NCBI RefSeq assembly: GCF_001456115.1
Contig: NZ_CP013264.1
Span: forward strand, 1,568,501 to 1,632,500
Length of the DNA: 64,000 nucleotides
Direction of reading: 5' to 3'
Source of the DNA: Sphingobium baderi
GTDB lineage: Bacteria > Pseudomonadota > Alphaproteobacteria > Sphingomonadales > Sphingomonadaceae
Part shown: in pieces, positions 56,276 through 64,000 of the stretch
How positions within the stretch are numbered: position 1 is the stretch's first letter
How the letters are laid out: every line of letters begins with the position of its first letter
Made by a program: the position numbers and the translations under genes
The notes under the pieces: model-generated
Database searches by the model: none
The model's input: only the letters and a program-made list of their open reading frames with translations
Told to the model about the DNA's origin: nothing

Positions 56276-58669
56276 TCAGGGCAGGACGTAGGCGATCACT
56301 TCGTCACCGATGGGCGTTTCCATGAAATGATGCCCGCCGGCCATGATGACCAGATATTGCTTGCCATTCTGGCTGTAGGTCATGGGCGTTGCTTGACCGC
56401 CAGCGGGCAGCGTATCCGTCCACAAAGTCCTCCCGGACCGCAAGTCGATGGCCCGGATCAGATTGTCGGTTGCGGCCGCGATGAAGATCAGGCCGCTCGC
56501 CGTCACGACCGATCCGCCATTGTTGGGCGTACCGATGGTCAGCGGCAACATGGACGGTATGCCGAATGGCCCGTTGGTCCGCGCCGTGCCGAAGGGCCGG
56601 TCCCAGATCGTCTTCCCCGTCGCCATGTCGATGGCCCGGATACCGCCATAAGGGGGCTGCTTGCACAGCATGCCCGTGAAGGGCAGGCGCCATCCGGCGT
56701 TGACGTCGACCGCATAGGGCGTGTGCGCCTGCGGATCGCCCGCGCCTTCCGCCCCGCCGATCCGCCCGCGCGCCTGATCGCGCGGCGCCCACCCCTTCTT
56801 GTTCGCTTCCGCGCGCGGGACAAGGCGAACATAGTTGGGCATGTCGTTATAATTGGCGACGATCACACCGCGCGCGGGATCGACTGCGACCCCGCCCCAG
56901 TCCGTGCCGCCATTATAGCCGGGATATTCGATCGAACGGCGATCCGCCTCCGGCGGCGTGAAGAAGCCCTTGTAGCTCGCCCGGCGGAACTGGATGCGGC
57001 AGATCATCTGGTCGATGGGCGACATGCCCCACATGCTCCGTTCGGTCAGGTCGGGCTGACGCAATGTATGATAGAGGGAGACGATTTGCGTGGGCGCGCG
57101 CTGTTCGGGTTCGACCCCGCCGCCCGGTGCGCGGATCGTTCCGATGGGCGTGAGAGGCTGCCCGGTGCGCCGGTCGAGGATGTAGATGTCGCCCTGCTTG
57201 CTGGGCAGCACCATGGCAGGCACTGCGCCTCGGGCAGTCGGAAAGTCGATCAGCGTCGCCTGCGCGCCGAAATCATAATCCCACACATCCTTGCGAACGG
57301 CCTGGAACGACCAGCGCGGCTTGCCCGTCGCCACGTCGATGGCGACGAGGGAGGTAGCGTAGCGGTTTTCCTCCGGCCGGCGCAGGCTGCTGTAATAATC
57401 CGCCGCGGCATTGCCCATCGGCAGATAGACGAGGCCCAGTTGCTCGTCTCCCGATGCGATGGTCCACATATTGGGCGTGCCGCGCGTATAGCTCTGTCCG
57501 GCGGGCGGCGGGCCGCTGCGTTCCGGGTGCATCATGTCCCAGGCCCAGCGCATCTGGCCGGTGACGGCGTCATAGGCTTGGATCACGCCGGAAGGCGCCC
57601 AGCGGTCCTGCCCGTCGAGCACCTGATGGCCAGTGACGATGGTGCCGCGCACGATCGTTGGCGGCGAATTGATCGACACATAGCCCGGAGGCACCTGACC
57701 CATGCCGTCGGTGATCCGCACTTGCCCGTTCTGGCCGAAGTCCCGGCATAGTTGGCCCGAGCGGGCGTCGAGCGCGATGATGCGGGCGTCCAGCGTGCCC
57801 AGGATGATGCGCTGCGCGCAGGCTGTATTCGCTGCCGCGTCCGGCACCGCGAAATAGCTGACGCCCCGGCACGCGGCCGTATAGGGAATGGCATCGTCCG
57901 AAACCTTGGGATCGAAGCGCCACTTCTGCTGCCCCGTTGCAGGGTTCAGGGCGATCACCATGCTTTTGGGCGTGCAGACATAGAGCGTGTCGCCGATCTT
58001 GAGCGGCGTGTTCTCCGCGCCATAGGTGCTGCGGATCTGCGCCGACTGCGGGAGGTCGCCGGTGTGGATCGCCCATGCGCGCTGGAGACCGGCCACATTG
58101 GCGGGCGTGATCTGGTTCAGCGGCGAATAGCGCCTTGCGCTGTTGGTGCCGCCATAGGCGGGCCAGTCGGCGCCGGTCGCGCCGAGCGACGGATCGGCCA
58201 TCGCATAACGACTGCCGGGCAGTTGGCCCTGCATGGCCGGAATATAGTTGCCTGCAATACCCCAGCCGAAGATCAAAGCAGCCACAAGCACCACCGCGAC
58301 ACTGATCCCGGCGTTGCGCCACCGGTGACGCGCGCGCGTCATGGTCGGCATGATGAGCAGGAGCGCGATCAGCAGCACCAGCGGCGCGACCACACGCGGC
58401 ACAAGCGCCCACGGTTGCAACCCCACTTCCCACAGCGCCCATAGCAGGGTGACGACGAAAATCGCGATGTAGAGCCATGCGCCCGCCATGCGCCCGCGCA
58501 GCAGCAGGACGCCTGAAACGATCATCGCAAGGCCGGTTGGAAGATAATAGGCCGATCCGCCTTCGATCAGCAGCCATGCGCCTCCTATGGCGAGAATGAG
58601 GCCGATGAGAGCGAGGAGGATCCCCAGGATGGAAGCCGGGAGGGAGCGCTGTTCGGAGGAATTCGTCAT
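56276..58669 (-). CDS. gcd: Membrane-bound PQQ-dependent glucose dehydrogenase family
   Basis: 797 residues. Four or five N-terminal TM helices (about 12-135, ILLALIGLILAIGGAWLL, LYIAIFVVTLLWALWEVG), then an eight-bladed PQQ propeller in the periplasm (DWPAYGGTNSARRYSPLNQI, GGTDWGGVAVDPARG, GSVVTASGLIFIAAATDN). The family oxidises glucose, quinate or shikimate and passes electrons to ubiquinone. Which sugar or acid is used here cannot be read. ATG 58669 chosen (MTNSSEQ); the frame continues to 58756 without a better start. PQQ genes are not in the window. Confidence 0.93.
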   Translation of the reverse strand: MTNSSEQRSLPASILGILLALIGLILAIGGAWLLIEGGSAYYLPTGLAMIVSGVLLLRGRMAGAWLYIAIFVVTLLWALWEVGLQPWALVPRVVAPLVLLIALLLIMPTMTRARHRWRNAGISVAVVLVAALIFGWGIAGNYIPAMQGQLPGSRYAMADPSLGATGADWPAYGGTNSARRYSPLNQITPANVAGLQRAWAIHTGDLPQSAQIRSTYGAENTPLKIGDTLYVCTPKSMVIALNPATGQQKWRFDPKVSDDAIPYTAACRGVSYFAVPDAAANTACAQRIILGTLDARIIALDARSGQLCRDFGQNGQVRITDGMGQVPPGYVSINSPPTIVRGTIVTGHQVLDGQDRWAPSGVIQAYDAVTGQMRWAWDMMHPERSGPPPAGQSYTRGTPNMWTIASGDEQLGLVYLPMGNAAADYYSSLRRPEENRYATSLVAIDVATGKPRWSFQAVRKDVWDYDFGAQATLIDFPTARGAVPAMVLPSKQGDIYILDRRTGQPLTPIGTIRAPGGGVEPEQRAPTQIVSLYHTLRQPDLTERSMWGMSPIDQMICRIQFRRASYKGFFTPPEADRRSIEYPGYNGGTDWGGVAVDPARGVIVANYNDMPNYVRLVPRAEANKKGWAPRDQARGRIGGAEGAGDPQAHTPYAVDVNAGWRLPFTGMLCKQPPYGGIRAIDMATGKTIWDRPFGTARTNGPFGIPSMLPLTIGTPNNGGSVVTASGLIFIAAATDNLIRAIDLRSGRTLWTDTLPAGGQATPMTYSQNGKQYLVIMAGGHHFMETPIGDEVIAYVLP

Positions 58670-58792
58670 GCTGGAAGTCTCTCGCGAAGGGAAGGCGGCG
58701 TTCGGGACGCTTCCGGTAAAAGAGACATGCCTTGCTTGTGTTCCGAACATGAACAAAAATTCACGCGTTTCGATCCGGCGCGCGGGGCGGCG

Positions 58793-60007
58793 TTATGCCC
58801 CCGCGCGCGTGGCGGGATTGGGCAGGAAGATGGCGAGCAGGCCGATGGCGGGCAGGAAAGCACAGATGGCATAGACCATTTCAATGCCCGTCCGGTCCGC
58901 CACTTCGCCCAGCACGGCCGCGCCGACCCCGCCCATGCCGAAGGAAAATCCGAAGAACAGGCCCGAGATCATGCCGATCTTTCCCGGCACCAGCTCCTGC
59001 GCGAATACCACGATAGCCGGGAAGGCCGAGGCAAGGATCAGGCCGATGACGACGGTCAGCGGTCCGGTCCAGAACAGGCTGACATGCGGCAGCAGCAGCG
59101 TGAAAGGCAGTGCGCCGAGAATCGAAAACCAGATCACATATTTCCGCCCGAACCGGTCACCCAGCGGACCACCCGCTATCGTGCCCACGGCAACCGCGCC
59201 CAGGAAAGCGAACAGGTGCAACTGGGCCACTTCGACGCTCACCGCGAAGCGATGGATCAGATAGAAGGTGAAGTAGCTGGTGAGGCTGGCCAGATAGACA
59301 TATTTCGAGAAGATCAGGGCGAGCAGGATCGCGATGCCGCCCAGCACCTTGCCTCGGGGCAAGGTTGGCATGACATGCCCGCTTGCATGGCCGCGCGAGA
59401 GGCGGGCAAGGCCATGGTGCTTGTACCACTGGCCGACATTCCACAGGATCGCGCAGGATAGCAGGGCGAGCATCGCGAAGAAGGCCAGGCTCGACTGGCC
59501 CCAGCGCACCACCACCACCGCCGCGGCAAGGGGGCCGAGCGCCGATCCCGCATTGCCGCCGACCTGGAACATCGACTGGGCAAGACCGTGCCTGCCGCCA
59601 GCCGCCATGCGCGCCACGCGGGAGGATTTGGGATGGAAGATCGACGATCCCATGCCCAGCAAGGCCGCGGCGACCAGCAGCAGCCAGTAGCTGTGCGCGA
59701 TCGAAAGCAGGACGAGTCCGGCCAGCGAAAATAATGTGCCGCCCGGCAAGGCGTTGGGCGTTGGGCGTTTGTCGGCATAAAGCCCGACCAGCGGCTGCAG
59801 GATCGACGCGGTCATCTGATAGACCAGTGTGACCAGGCCGATCTGGCTGAAGGAGAGGGCGAGTTCCGCTTTCAGGCCGGGATAGATGGCCGGCAGCAGC
59901 GACTGCATCATGTCGTTAAGCAGATGGCAGAAGCTGATCGCAACGATCACGCCGAATATGGTGGTGTTCGTATCGCTATGGAGCGGGGCTGCTTTGGTGG
60001 CGTTCAT
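58793..60007 (-). CDS. MFS transporter, fosmidomycin-resistance (Fsr) type
   Basis: 404 residues with 12 hydrophobic segments. The start SFCHLLNDMMQSLLPAIYP is the mark of the Fsr group of MFS exporters, and GDRFGRKYVIW the loop motif. It should export a drug or a toxic metabolite. ATG 60007 used (GTG 60016 is three codons upstream). A divergent AraC-type gene lies only 64 bases away and probably regulates it. Confidence 0.92.
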   Translation of the reverse strand: MNATKAAPLHSDTNTTIFGVIVAISFCHLLNDMMQSLLPAIYPGLKAELALSFSQIGLVTLVYQMTASILQPLVGLYADKRPTPNALPGGTLFSLAGLVLLSIAHSYWLLLVAAALLGMGSSIFHPKSSRVARMAAGGRHGLAQSMFQVGGNAGSALGPLAAAVVVVRWGQSSLAFFAMLALLSCAILWNVGQWYKHHGLARLSRGHASGHVMPTLPRGKVLGGIAILLALIFSKYVYLASLTSYFTFYLIHRFAVSVEVAQLHLFAFLGAVAVGTIAGGPLGDRFGRKYVIWFSILGALPFTLLLPHVSLFWTGPLTVVIGLILASAFPAIVVFAQELVPGKIGMISGLFFGFSFGMGGVGAAVLGEVADRTGIEMVYAICAFLPAIGLLAIFLPNPATRAGA

Positions 60008-60071
60008 GGTTCGCACTCGTCAGATGGAATGCGGTCGCCATAAACGCTCCCATTTTGTCCCGCATTCCTGT

Positions 60072-60902
60072 ATGGGTCTTTTTCTTTTGAGAGTGGGACA
60101 TTCTGTGTCTTGGTCCGACCCGGCCCTGGTCGAGCATATCGATCGTCCGATCGTGGGCATCGGCAATGAATATCCGCCGGCTTTCGAGTTGGACTGGCAT
60201 CGGCATCGTCGCGGCCAGTTGCTTTATGCCGCGCGCGGCGTGGTAGTCGTCAGCACACCCTATGGCGCTTGGGTGGCTCCCCCCGAGCGTGCGATCTGGA
60301 CCCCTGGCGGGGTCAGCCATTCGGTGCGGATGGTCGGCGCGGTCAGCACGCGCAGCGTCCTGATCGAGCCTGATGTCCACGGCTCGCTGGGCGATGCCAG
60401 CAAGGTGATTCAGGTCTCGCCGCTGCTCCGCAGCCTGCTGGAGGCTGCATGCGATATTGAACCGGAATATGAGGTCGGCGGGCGGGACGGCATGGTGATG
60501 GCTCTTCTGCTTGCCGAACTGGCCTGCGCGCCGACCGTGCCGCTGGCCGTTCCCTTTCCTAAACATGCCGCCATGGCGCGCAAATGCCAGATGTTCCTTG
60601 ACGCTCCGACGCCGCACGACACCATCGACCAGTGGAGCGCCGATCTGGGCATGGGGCGTCGGGCGTTCACGCGCGCATTCCGCAAGCAGACCGGCCTTAG
60701 TTTCCGGGCGTGGCGACAACAGGCATGCCTGCTCGTAGCCTTGCCGAGGCTGGCGGCGGGAGAGGCCGTGACCACCATCGCGCTGGACCTCGGCTACGAA
60801 AGCCCTGCCGCCTTTACGACGATGTTCAAGCGCCTGATCGGTGTGGCGCCCAGCCATTATCGGCCGACCGATGGAAAGCCCGAAAAAGCGAACGGGTCCT
60901 GA
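60072..60902 (+). CDS. AraC-family transcriptional regulator
   Basis: 276 residues from ATG 60072; a GTG at 60105 (MSWSDPALVEHID) fits the usual AraC N-terminus and may be the true start. N-terminal cupin-like domain (about 30-120: FELDWHRHRRGQLLYAARGV, WTPGGVSHSV), then two helix-turn-helix motifs (about 185-270: WSADLGMGRRAFTRAFRK; TIALDLGYESPAAFTTMFKRLIG). It likely controls the divergent Fsr pump. Confidence 0.92.
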   Translation: MGLFLLRVGHSVSWSDPALVEHIDRPIVGIGNEYPPAFELDWHRHRRGQLLYAARGVVVVSTPYGAWVAPPERAIWTPGGVSHSVRMVGAVSTRSVLIEPDVHGSLGDASKVIQVSPLLRSLLEAACDIEPEYEVGGRDGMVMALLLAELACAPTVPLAVPFPKHAAMARKCQMFLDAPTPHDTIDQWSADLGMGRRAFTRAFRKQTGLSFRAWRQQACLLVALPRLAAGEAVTTIALDLGYESPAAFTTMFKRLIGVAPSHYRPTDGKPEKANGS

Positions 60903-60903
60903 A

Positions 60904-60934
60904 GCGTTCGGCCAGACTATCCCCGGCCGAACGC
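60904..60934. terminator. Bidirectional hairpin between araC-type gene and phosphatase
   Basis: Perfect 10-bp arms GCGTTCGGCC and GGCCGAACGC around an 11-base loop, in the 43-base convergent gap right after the AraC stop. No T-run, but its position fits termination from both sides. Confidence 0.6.
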
Positions 60935-60945
60935 CAAGGCATCAT

Positions 60946-61995
60946 TCATTCCAGGTAATTGGCGCGCAGTGCCGCCAGGTCCACCTTCGTCACGCCGATT
61001 TCCTGTTCCAGATAGGCGTCGACCGAACCCCAGCGCTTATCGATTTCGTCAAAGGCGTGGCTCAGAAAGGCGGTGCCATCAGGGTCTTTGAGCGGTTGCG
61101 GTTTCGCGACGGCCGGGTCTTGCTGAAATTTGGCGAAATACATCGCCACTGGATTGTTCGCCTGGGCGACGGTGTCGATCTTCGGCATTTCCCACTCGGG
61201 ACGCCTGTAGGTGGTCGACAGATGATAATCGGCGATGATCGTATCGCGCGGGACGCCCAGTGCGGACAGGATCATGCCGGTTACGAAGCCGGTGCGATCC
61301 TGCCCCGCCGTGCAATTATAGGCGATGGCGCCCTTGTTCGCCTTCAGATCCTGGAAAATCAGCCGCAGTTGCGGCGCCATCATGGTCGGCATGGCCTGGT
61401 AGACGGCGGCGCCATTTTTCGGCACGCCATTGCCGGCCAGCGCCATCATCGAATAGCCGACAGCCTGATAGGGCACGCCATCGACGCGCGTGGGCGCGAT
61501 CACGCGTTCCTCGTTCGAACGCAGATCGACCAGATTGGCCAGCTTGAGCGACTGGATTTCCTTCACGTCGGCATCCGAGAGAAGCGGTTGGCCGCCCGAA
61601 CGATAGATGAGGCCCCAGCGCACATGCTTGCCGCCTGCCGCCGGATAGCCGCCAATGTCCCGAAAGTTCGATCCCTGCCGCAGCGGCAGCACCCGTTCGG
61701 CGACGCGCGCCAAGTCGCCGGACTGGCGATCTTTCAGCAGAAAATAGGCGCGTTCTCCTGCGGGGATCGTCACGGTTTCCGTCCCGTCGCGATCCGCTTT
61801 CGACACCAGCCTTGCCGTGCCGGGCGTCGCGGCCGGATCGTTGGACAGAAAGACGTCGACGGGGTTTTTGTCGGTCCAGGTGACCGTCAGCGTGTCGGGC
61901 GCCGTTCGCGTCACCAGCGGCGCGTCGACCGACGCTGCATAAGCGGAACCGGCATAGAGCAGCGCTATCAACGGCAAGATGATCTGATGTTTCAT
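60946..61995 (-). CDS. Exported tyrosine phosphatase (Y_phosphatase3-like)
   Basis: 349 residues. Signal peptide (IILPLIALLYAGSAYA, cleavage near residue 20). A beta-sandwich-like N-part (about 25-90) precedes the phosphatase domain, which opens with NFRDIGGYPAAGGKHVRWG and YRSGG. The active loop NCTAGQDRTG has C228 and R234. The family (PF13350-like) removes phosphate from phosphotyrosine or, in some members, phosphoinositides or other esters. Periplasmic. It lies downstream of the TonB receptor on the same strand behind a terminator-like hairpin. Confidence 0.9.
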   Translation of the reverse strand: MKHQIILPLIALLYAGSAYAASVDAPLVTRTAPDTLTVTWTDKNPVDVFLSNDPAATPGTARLVSKADRDGTETVTIPAGERAYFLLKDRQSGDLARVAERVLPLRQGSNFRDIGGYPAAGGKHVRWGLIYRSGGQPLLSDADVKEIQSLKLANLVDLRSNEERVIAPTRVDGVPYQAVGYSMMALAGNGVPKNGAAVYQAMPTMMAPQLRLIFQDLKANKGAIAYNCTAGQDRTGFVTGMILSALGVPRDTIIADYHLSTTYRRPEWEMPKIDTVAQANNPVAMYFAKFQQDPAVAKPQPLKDPDGTAFLSHAFDEIDKRWGSVDAYLEQEIGVTKVDLAALRANYLE

Positions 61996-62063
61996 GGGAT
62001 CGTTCCTGTATCCTGGCCTGTGCGACGACCGTGCAAGACTTTTATTGAATTTTGATGTCGAAA

Positions 62064-62096
62064 GGAACGATGTCGGCTCGTCGCCGCCATCGTTCC
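62064..62096 (-). terminator. Terminator-like hairpin after the second TonB receptor
   Basis: 14-bp stem with one mismatch (outer arms GGAACGATG/CATCGTTCC perfect, inner TCGGC/GCCGC with the mismatch) and a 5-base loop, 8 bases after the receptor stop codon; followed by TTT on the minus strand. Confidence 0.7.
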
Positions 62097-62103
62097 CATC
62101 CGG

Positions 62104-64000
62104 TCAGAAACGCAGATTGATTTCGCCGCCGAAAGTGCGCGGCTCATTGAAGAAGCCACTCAGGCCGGAAGTAGGGCTAAGCGATTTGTAGAACAGATGC
62201 TGTTCGTTGAAGAGGTTGCGGGCCCACAGCGCGAAGCTCATCCTGGCGTCCATGCTGCCCATGTCCACATCCGCGATGGCGAGGCGACCGTTGACGATGA
62301 ACGCTTTTTCGGTGCGCGGCTGGTAGATGTTCGCTGCATTATCCGGGCCGACATAGACGGGATCGGTCGCGTTGGAATAGAAGCCGCCATCATAATTGCC
62401 GTCCAGATGCGCCCGGATGGTGAAGCCATTGAATGGCAATTCATAGTCGATCGAGCCGCTCGCCGAATGCTTGGGCGTGTAGGTCTGGTAGATCGGCACC
62501 GCGACGGTGCTGATGACGCCCAGCGCATTGGGGTAGGGGTTCACGGTCGCGGGGATGCGGACATATTGATAGGAATAGGCGGCGGACAGCGTCAGACCCT
62601 CCAGCGGGTTGACGGTCAGTTCCGCTTCCACGCCGTGCAGGCCGCCCTTGCCCGGTGCGTTCACCGTGGACAGCGTCGTGCGCGTCTGTCGCACGCCGCC
62701 CGTTTCATAGGGGCGGCTGAAGTCTACCTGGATATTCTTGTAGGTGCCGGCATAGGCAGCGATGTTGAAGCGCGCATGATTGTCAAAAAACTCGGTCTTC
62801 GCGCCGATTTCGAAGATCGAAACCGACTCCGGGTTGAACGGATCATATTCCTGTGATCGGGAGTTGGCGCCGCCGGACTTATAGCCGGTGGACCATTTGC
62901 CGTAGACATGAACATCCTTCGTCAGGTCGATCGAAAGATTGACCATCGGATCGACGCGCGACCAGCTGGCGTCCAGCCCGATTTCGCCCGCCACGCCGTT
63001 CCGGTCGACCGGCAGCGCGCCGTTCACAATCTCCAGCGCGCCGTGCTTGCTGTCCTTGGTCCAGCGCAGGCCGCCGGTGAGATGCACGGCGTCGTCGAGA
63101 ATGTCGGGCGTCCATGTCGCCTGACCGAAGGCGCCGATGCTCTTTGTCGTGACATGGCTGGACCGGTCGATCCGCTGGGCAGCCGGATCGAGCGAGAGGA
63201 TGGTATAGGCCGATCCTTCGGCATTGGTGAACATGTTGGTGTTGTAGGCCTGTGCATTGTCACGCACGCGCTCGCGATAATAGAGCGCGCCTGCGACGAA
63301 TTTCACGCGACCGATATCGCCGATGGCCTGGATTTCCTGGCTCCACTGGTTTTGCCAGAAACCGGCGAGGCTGGCGCGGGCGAACTGGAAACCGGTAAAG
63401 CCGGTGGCGGGGTTCAGCGCGGACGCAGGGGTCGACATCGCCGTCGCGGCGGAGCCGTTGTCGAACTGGCTCTGCTCAAGCTTGCGGTAGGAGGTGATCG
63501 ACTTGAGCGTGAGTTCGGGCGCGGTGTCCCATTCCAGCGTCAGGCGATGGCCATGCACCCGGCCGACGCTCGGCAATTGCGTCACACCCACATTGGCGGT
63601 GCGGACGCGATCCGGCTGGACCGTGGCGGCGTCGGCCAGTACGTTGGTGCCGGGCCGGATCATATTCAGATAGAGCGAGGTCGACTCGTCCTTTGAAATG
63701 TCGAAGCTGTAGTCGGCGCTGAAGTCGGACGACGGCTTCCAAAGGGCTTCGACATGCAGACCGCGCTTGTCATACTGGTTGAAGCCTTCGGCGCCCGCGA
63801 GCGGGTTTTTCACCAGCGGGTTGCGATGGGCCACCACGCCGTCGATCTTGAGCGCGATATTGTTGAACGACGGCAGGTCCAGATGCACCTCGCCCTTGTA
63901 CATGCCGAAATTGCCGATGCCGCCGGTGGCGTTCATGTGCAATTCGCCGGTCGGCTTTTTCGTGACGATATTGACGGCGCCGCCTTCGGTATTGCGGCCG
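62104..64000 (-). CDS. TonB-dependent receptor, 5' part beyond window edge
   Basis: The C-terminal 632 residues or so of a TonB receptor; the frame is open to base 64000. The visible part starts inside the plug at GRNTEGGAVNIVTKKPTGEL, the usual plug-end motif, and goes through the barrel to GGEINLRF with the C-terminal phenylalanine typical of outer-membrane proteins. It should import an unknown substrate. The exported phosphatase lies downstream on the same strand. It is a different subgroup from the receptor at 1006-3690. Confidence 0.94.
   Translation of the reverse strand, partial: GRNTEGGAVNIVTKKPTGELHMNATGGIGNFGMYKGEVHLDLPSFNNIALKIDGVVAHRNPLVKNPLAGAEGFNQYDKRGLHVEALWKPSSDFSADYSFDISKDESTSLYLNMIRPGTNVLADAATVQPDRVRTANVGVTQLPSVGRVHGHRLTLEWDTAPELTLKSITSYRKLEQSQFDNGSAATAMSTPASALNPATGFTGFQFARASLAGFWQNQWSQEIQAIGDIGRVKFVAGALYYRERVRDNAQAYNTNMFTNAEGSAYTILSLDPAAQRIDRSSHVTTKSIGAFGQATWTPDILDDAVHLTGGLRWTKDSKHGALEIVNGALPVDRNGVAGEIGLDASWSRVDPMVNLSIDLTKDVHVYGKWSTGYKSGGANSRSQEYDPFNPESVSIFEIGAKTEFFDNHARFNIAAYAGTYKNIQVDFSRPYETGGVRQTRTTLSTVNAPGKGGLHGVEAELTVNPLEGLTLSAAYSYQYVRIPATVNPYPNALGVISTVAVPIYQTYTPKHSASGSIDYELPFNGFTIRAHLDGNYDGGFYSNATDPVYVGPDNAANIYQPRTEKAFIVNGRLAIADVDMGSMDARMSFALWARNLFNEQHLFYKSLSPTSGLSGFFNEPRTFGGEINLRF

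Overview
The window looks like chromosomal DNA of a sphingomonad (Alphaproteobacteria, Sphingomonadales, most likely Sphingobium or a close relative). This rests on the TonB-dependent receptors, the many Rieske oxygenases and SDRs, the style of the core genes (argB, lysA, lptD-surA-pdxA-rsmA) and the GC-rich codon usage. The genus is an inference; no rRNA or tRNA gene is present.

Region 1 (1 to about 28.5 kb) is an accessory catabolic island. It opens with a Rieske oxygenase cut by the window edge and a TonB receptor. A six-gene minus-strand operon (9612 down to 4477) follows: zinc alcohol dehydrogenase, two tandem paralogous ~115-aa proteins of unknown family, a Rieske oxygenase, a ferritin-like metal protein (PF10118-like) and an SDR. 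A TetR gene is divergent from it. Next come an NTF2-like protein, a third Rieske oxygenase and two SDRs on the plus strand, two further SDRs on the minus strand and a GPH-family transporter. After these lie two NTF2-like proteins, a GntR/FCD regulator, an alpha/beta hydrolase, an epoxide hydrolase and an ABM-type monooxygenase. An IS1182-like insertion sequence has cut the 3' end of a luciferase-like flavin monooxygenase gene. The island ends with a DUF1993 protein, an exported protein and an MFS pump carrying a winged-helix-like C-terminal extension. Together the genes suggest uptake of an unknown compound, oxygenase attack, epoxide or ester hydrolysis and alcohol oxidation. The substrate cannot be read from the sequence, and no ferredoxin or ferredoxin reductase for the Rieske enzymes lies in the window.

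Region 2 (28.6-54.1 kb) is core housekeeping DNA. It holds argB and a chain of overlapping genes (yggT, DUF167, folD, an exported protein, marC), then a DUF3140 gene, an OmpA-like lipoprotein, a CNNM/HlyC transporter and a glycerate-kinase-like gene. A TlpA-like lipoprotein is divergent from argH, which is followed by a small lipoprotein, lysA and a siroheme-synthase N-half with a decayed methyltransferase tail. A response regulator, a TetR-controlled tripartite efflux operon with two near-identical operators, the lptD-surA-pdxA-rsmA operon, pepA-holC and ndk complete the region.

Region 3 (54.3-64 kb) holds a chromate transporter, a GST, a membrane PQQ glucose dehydrogenase, a fosmidomycin-resistance-type MFS pump with a divergent AraC regulator, an exported tyrosine phosphatase and a second TonB receptor that runs off the right edge.
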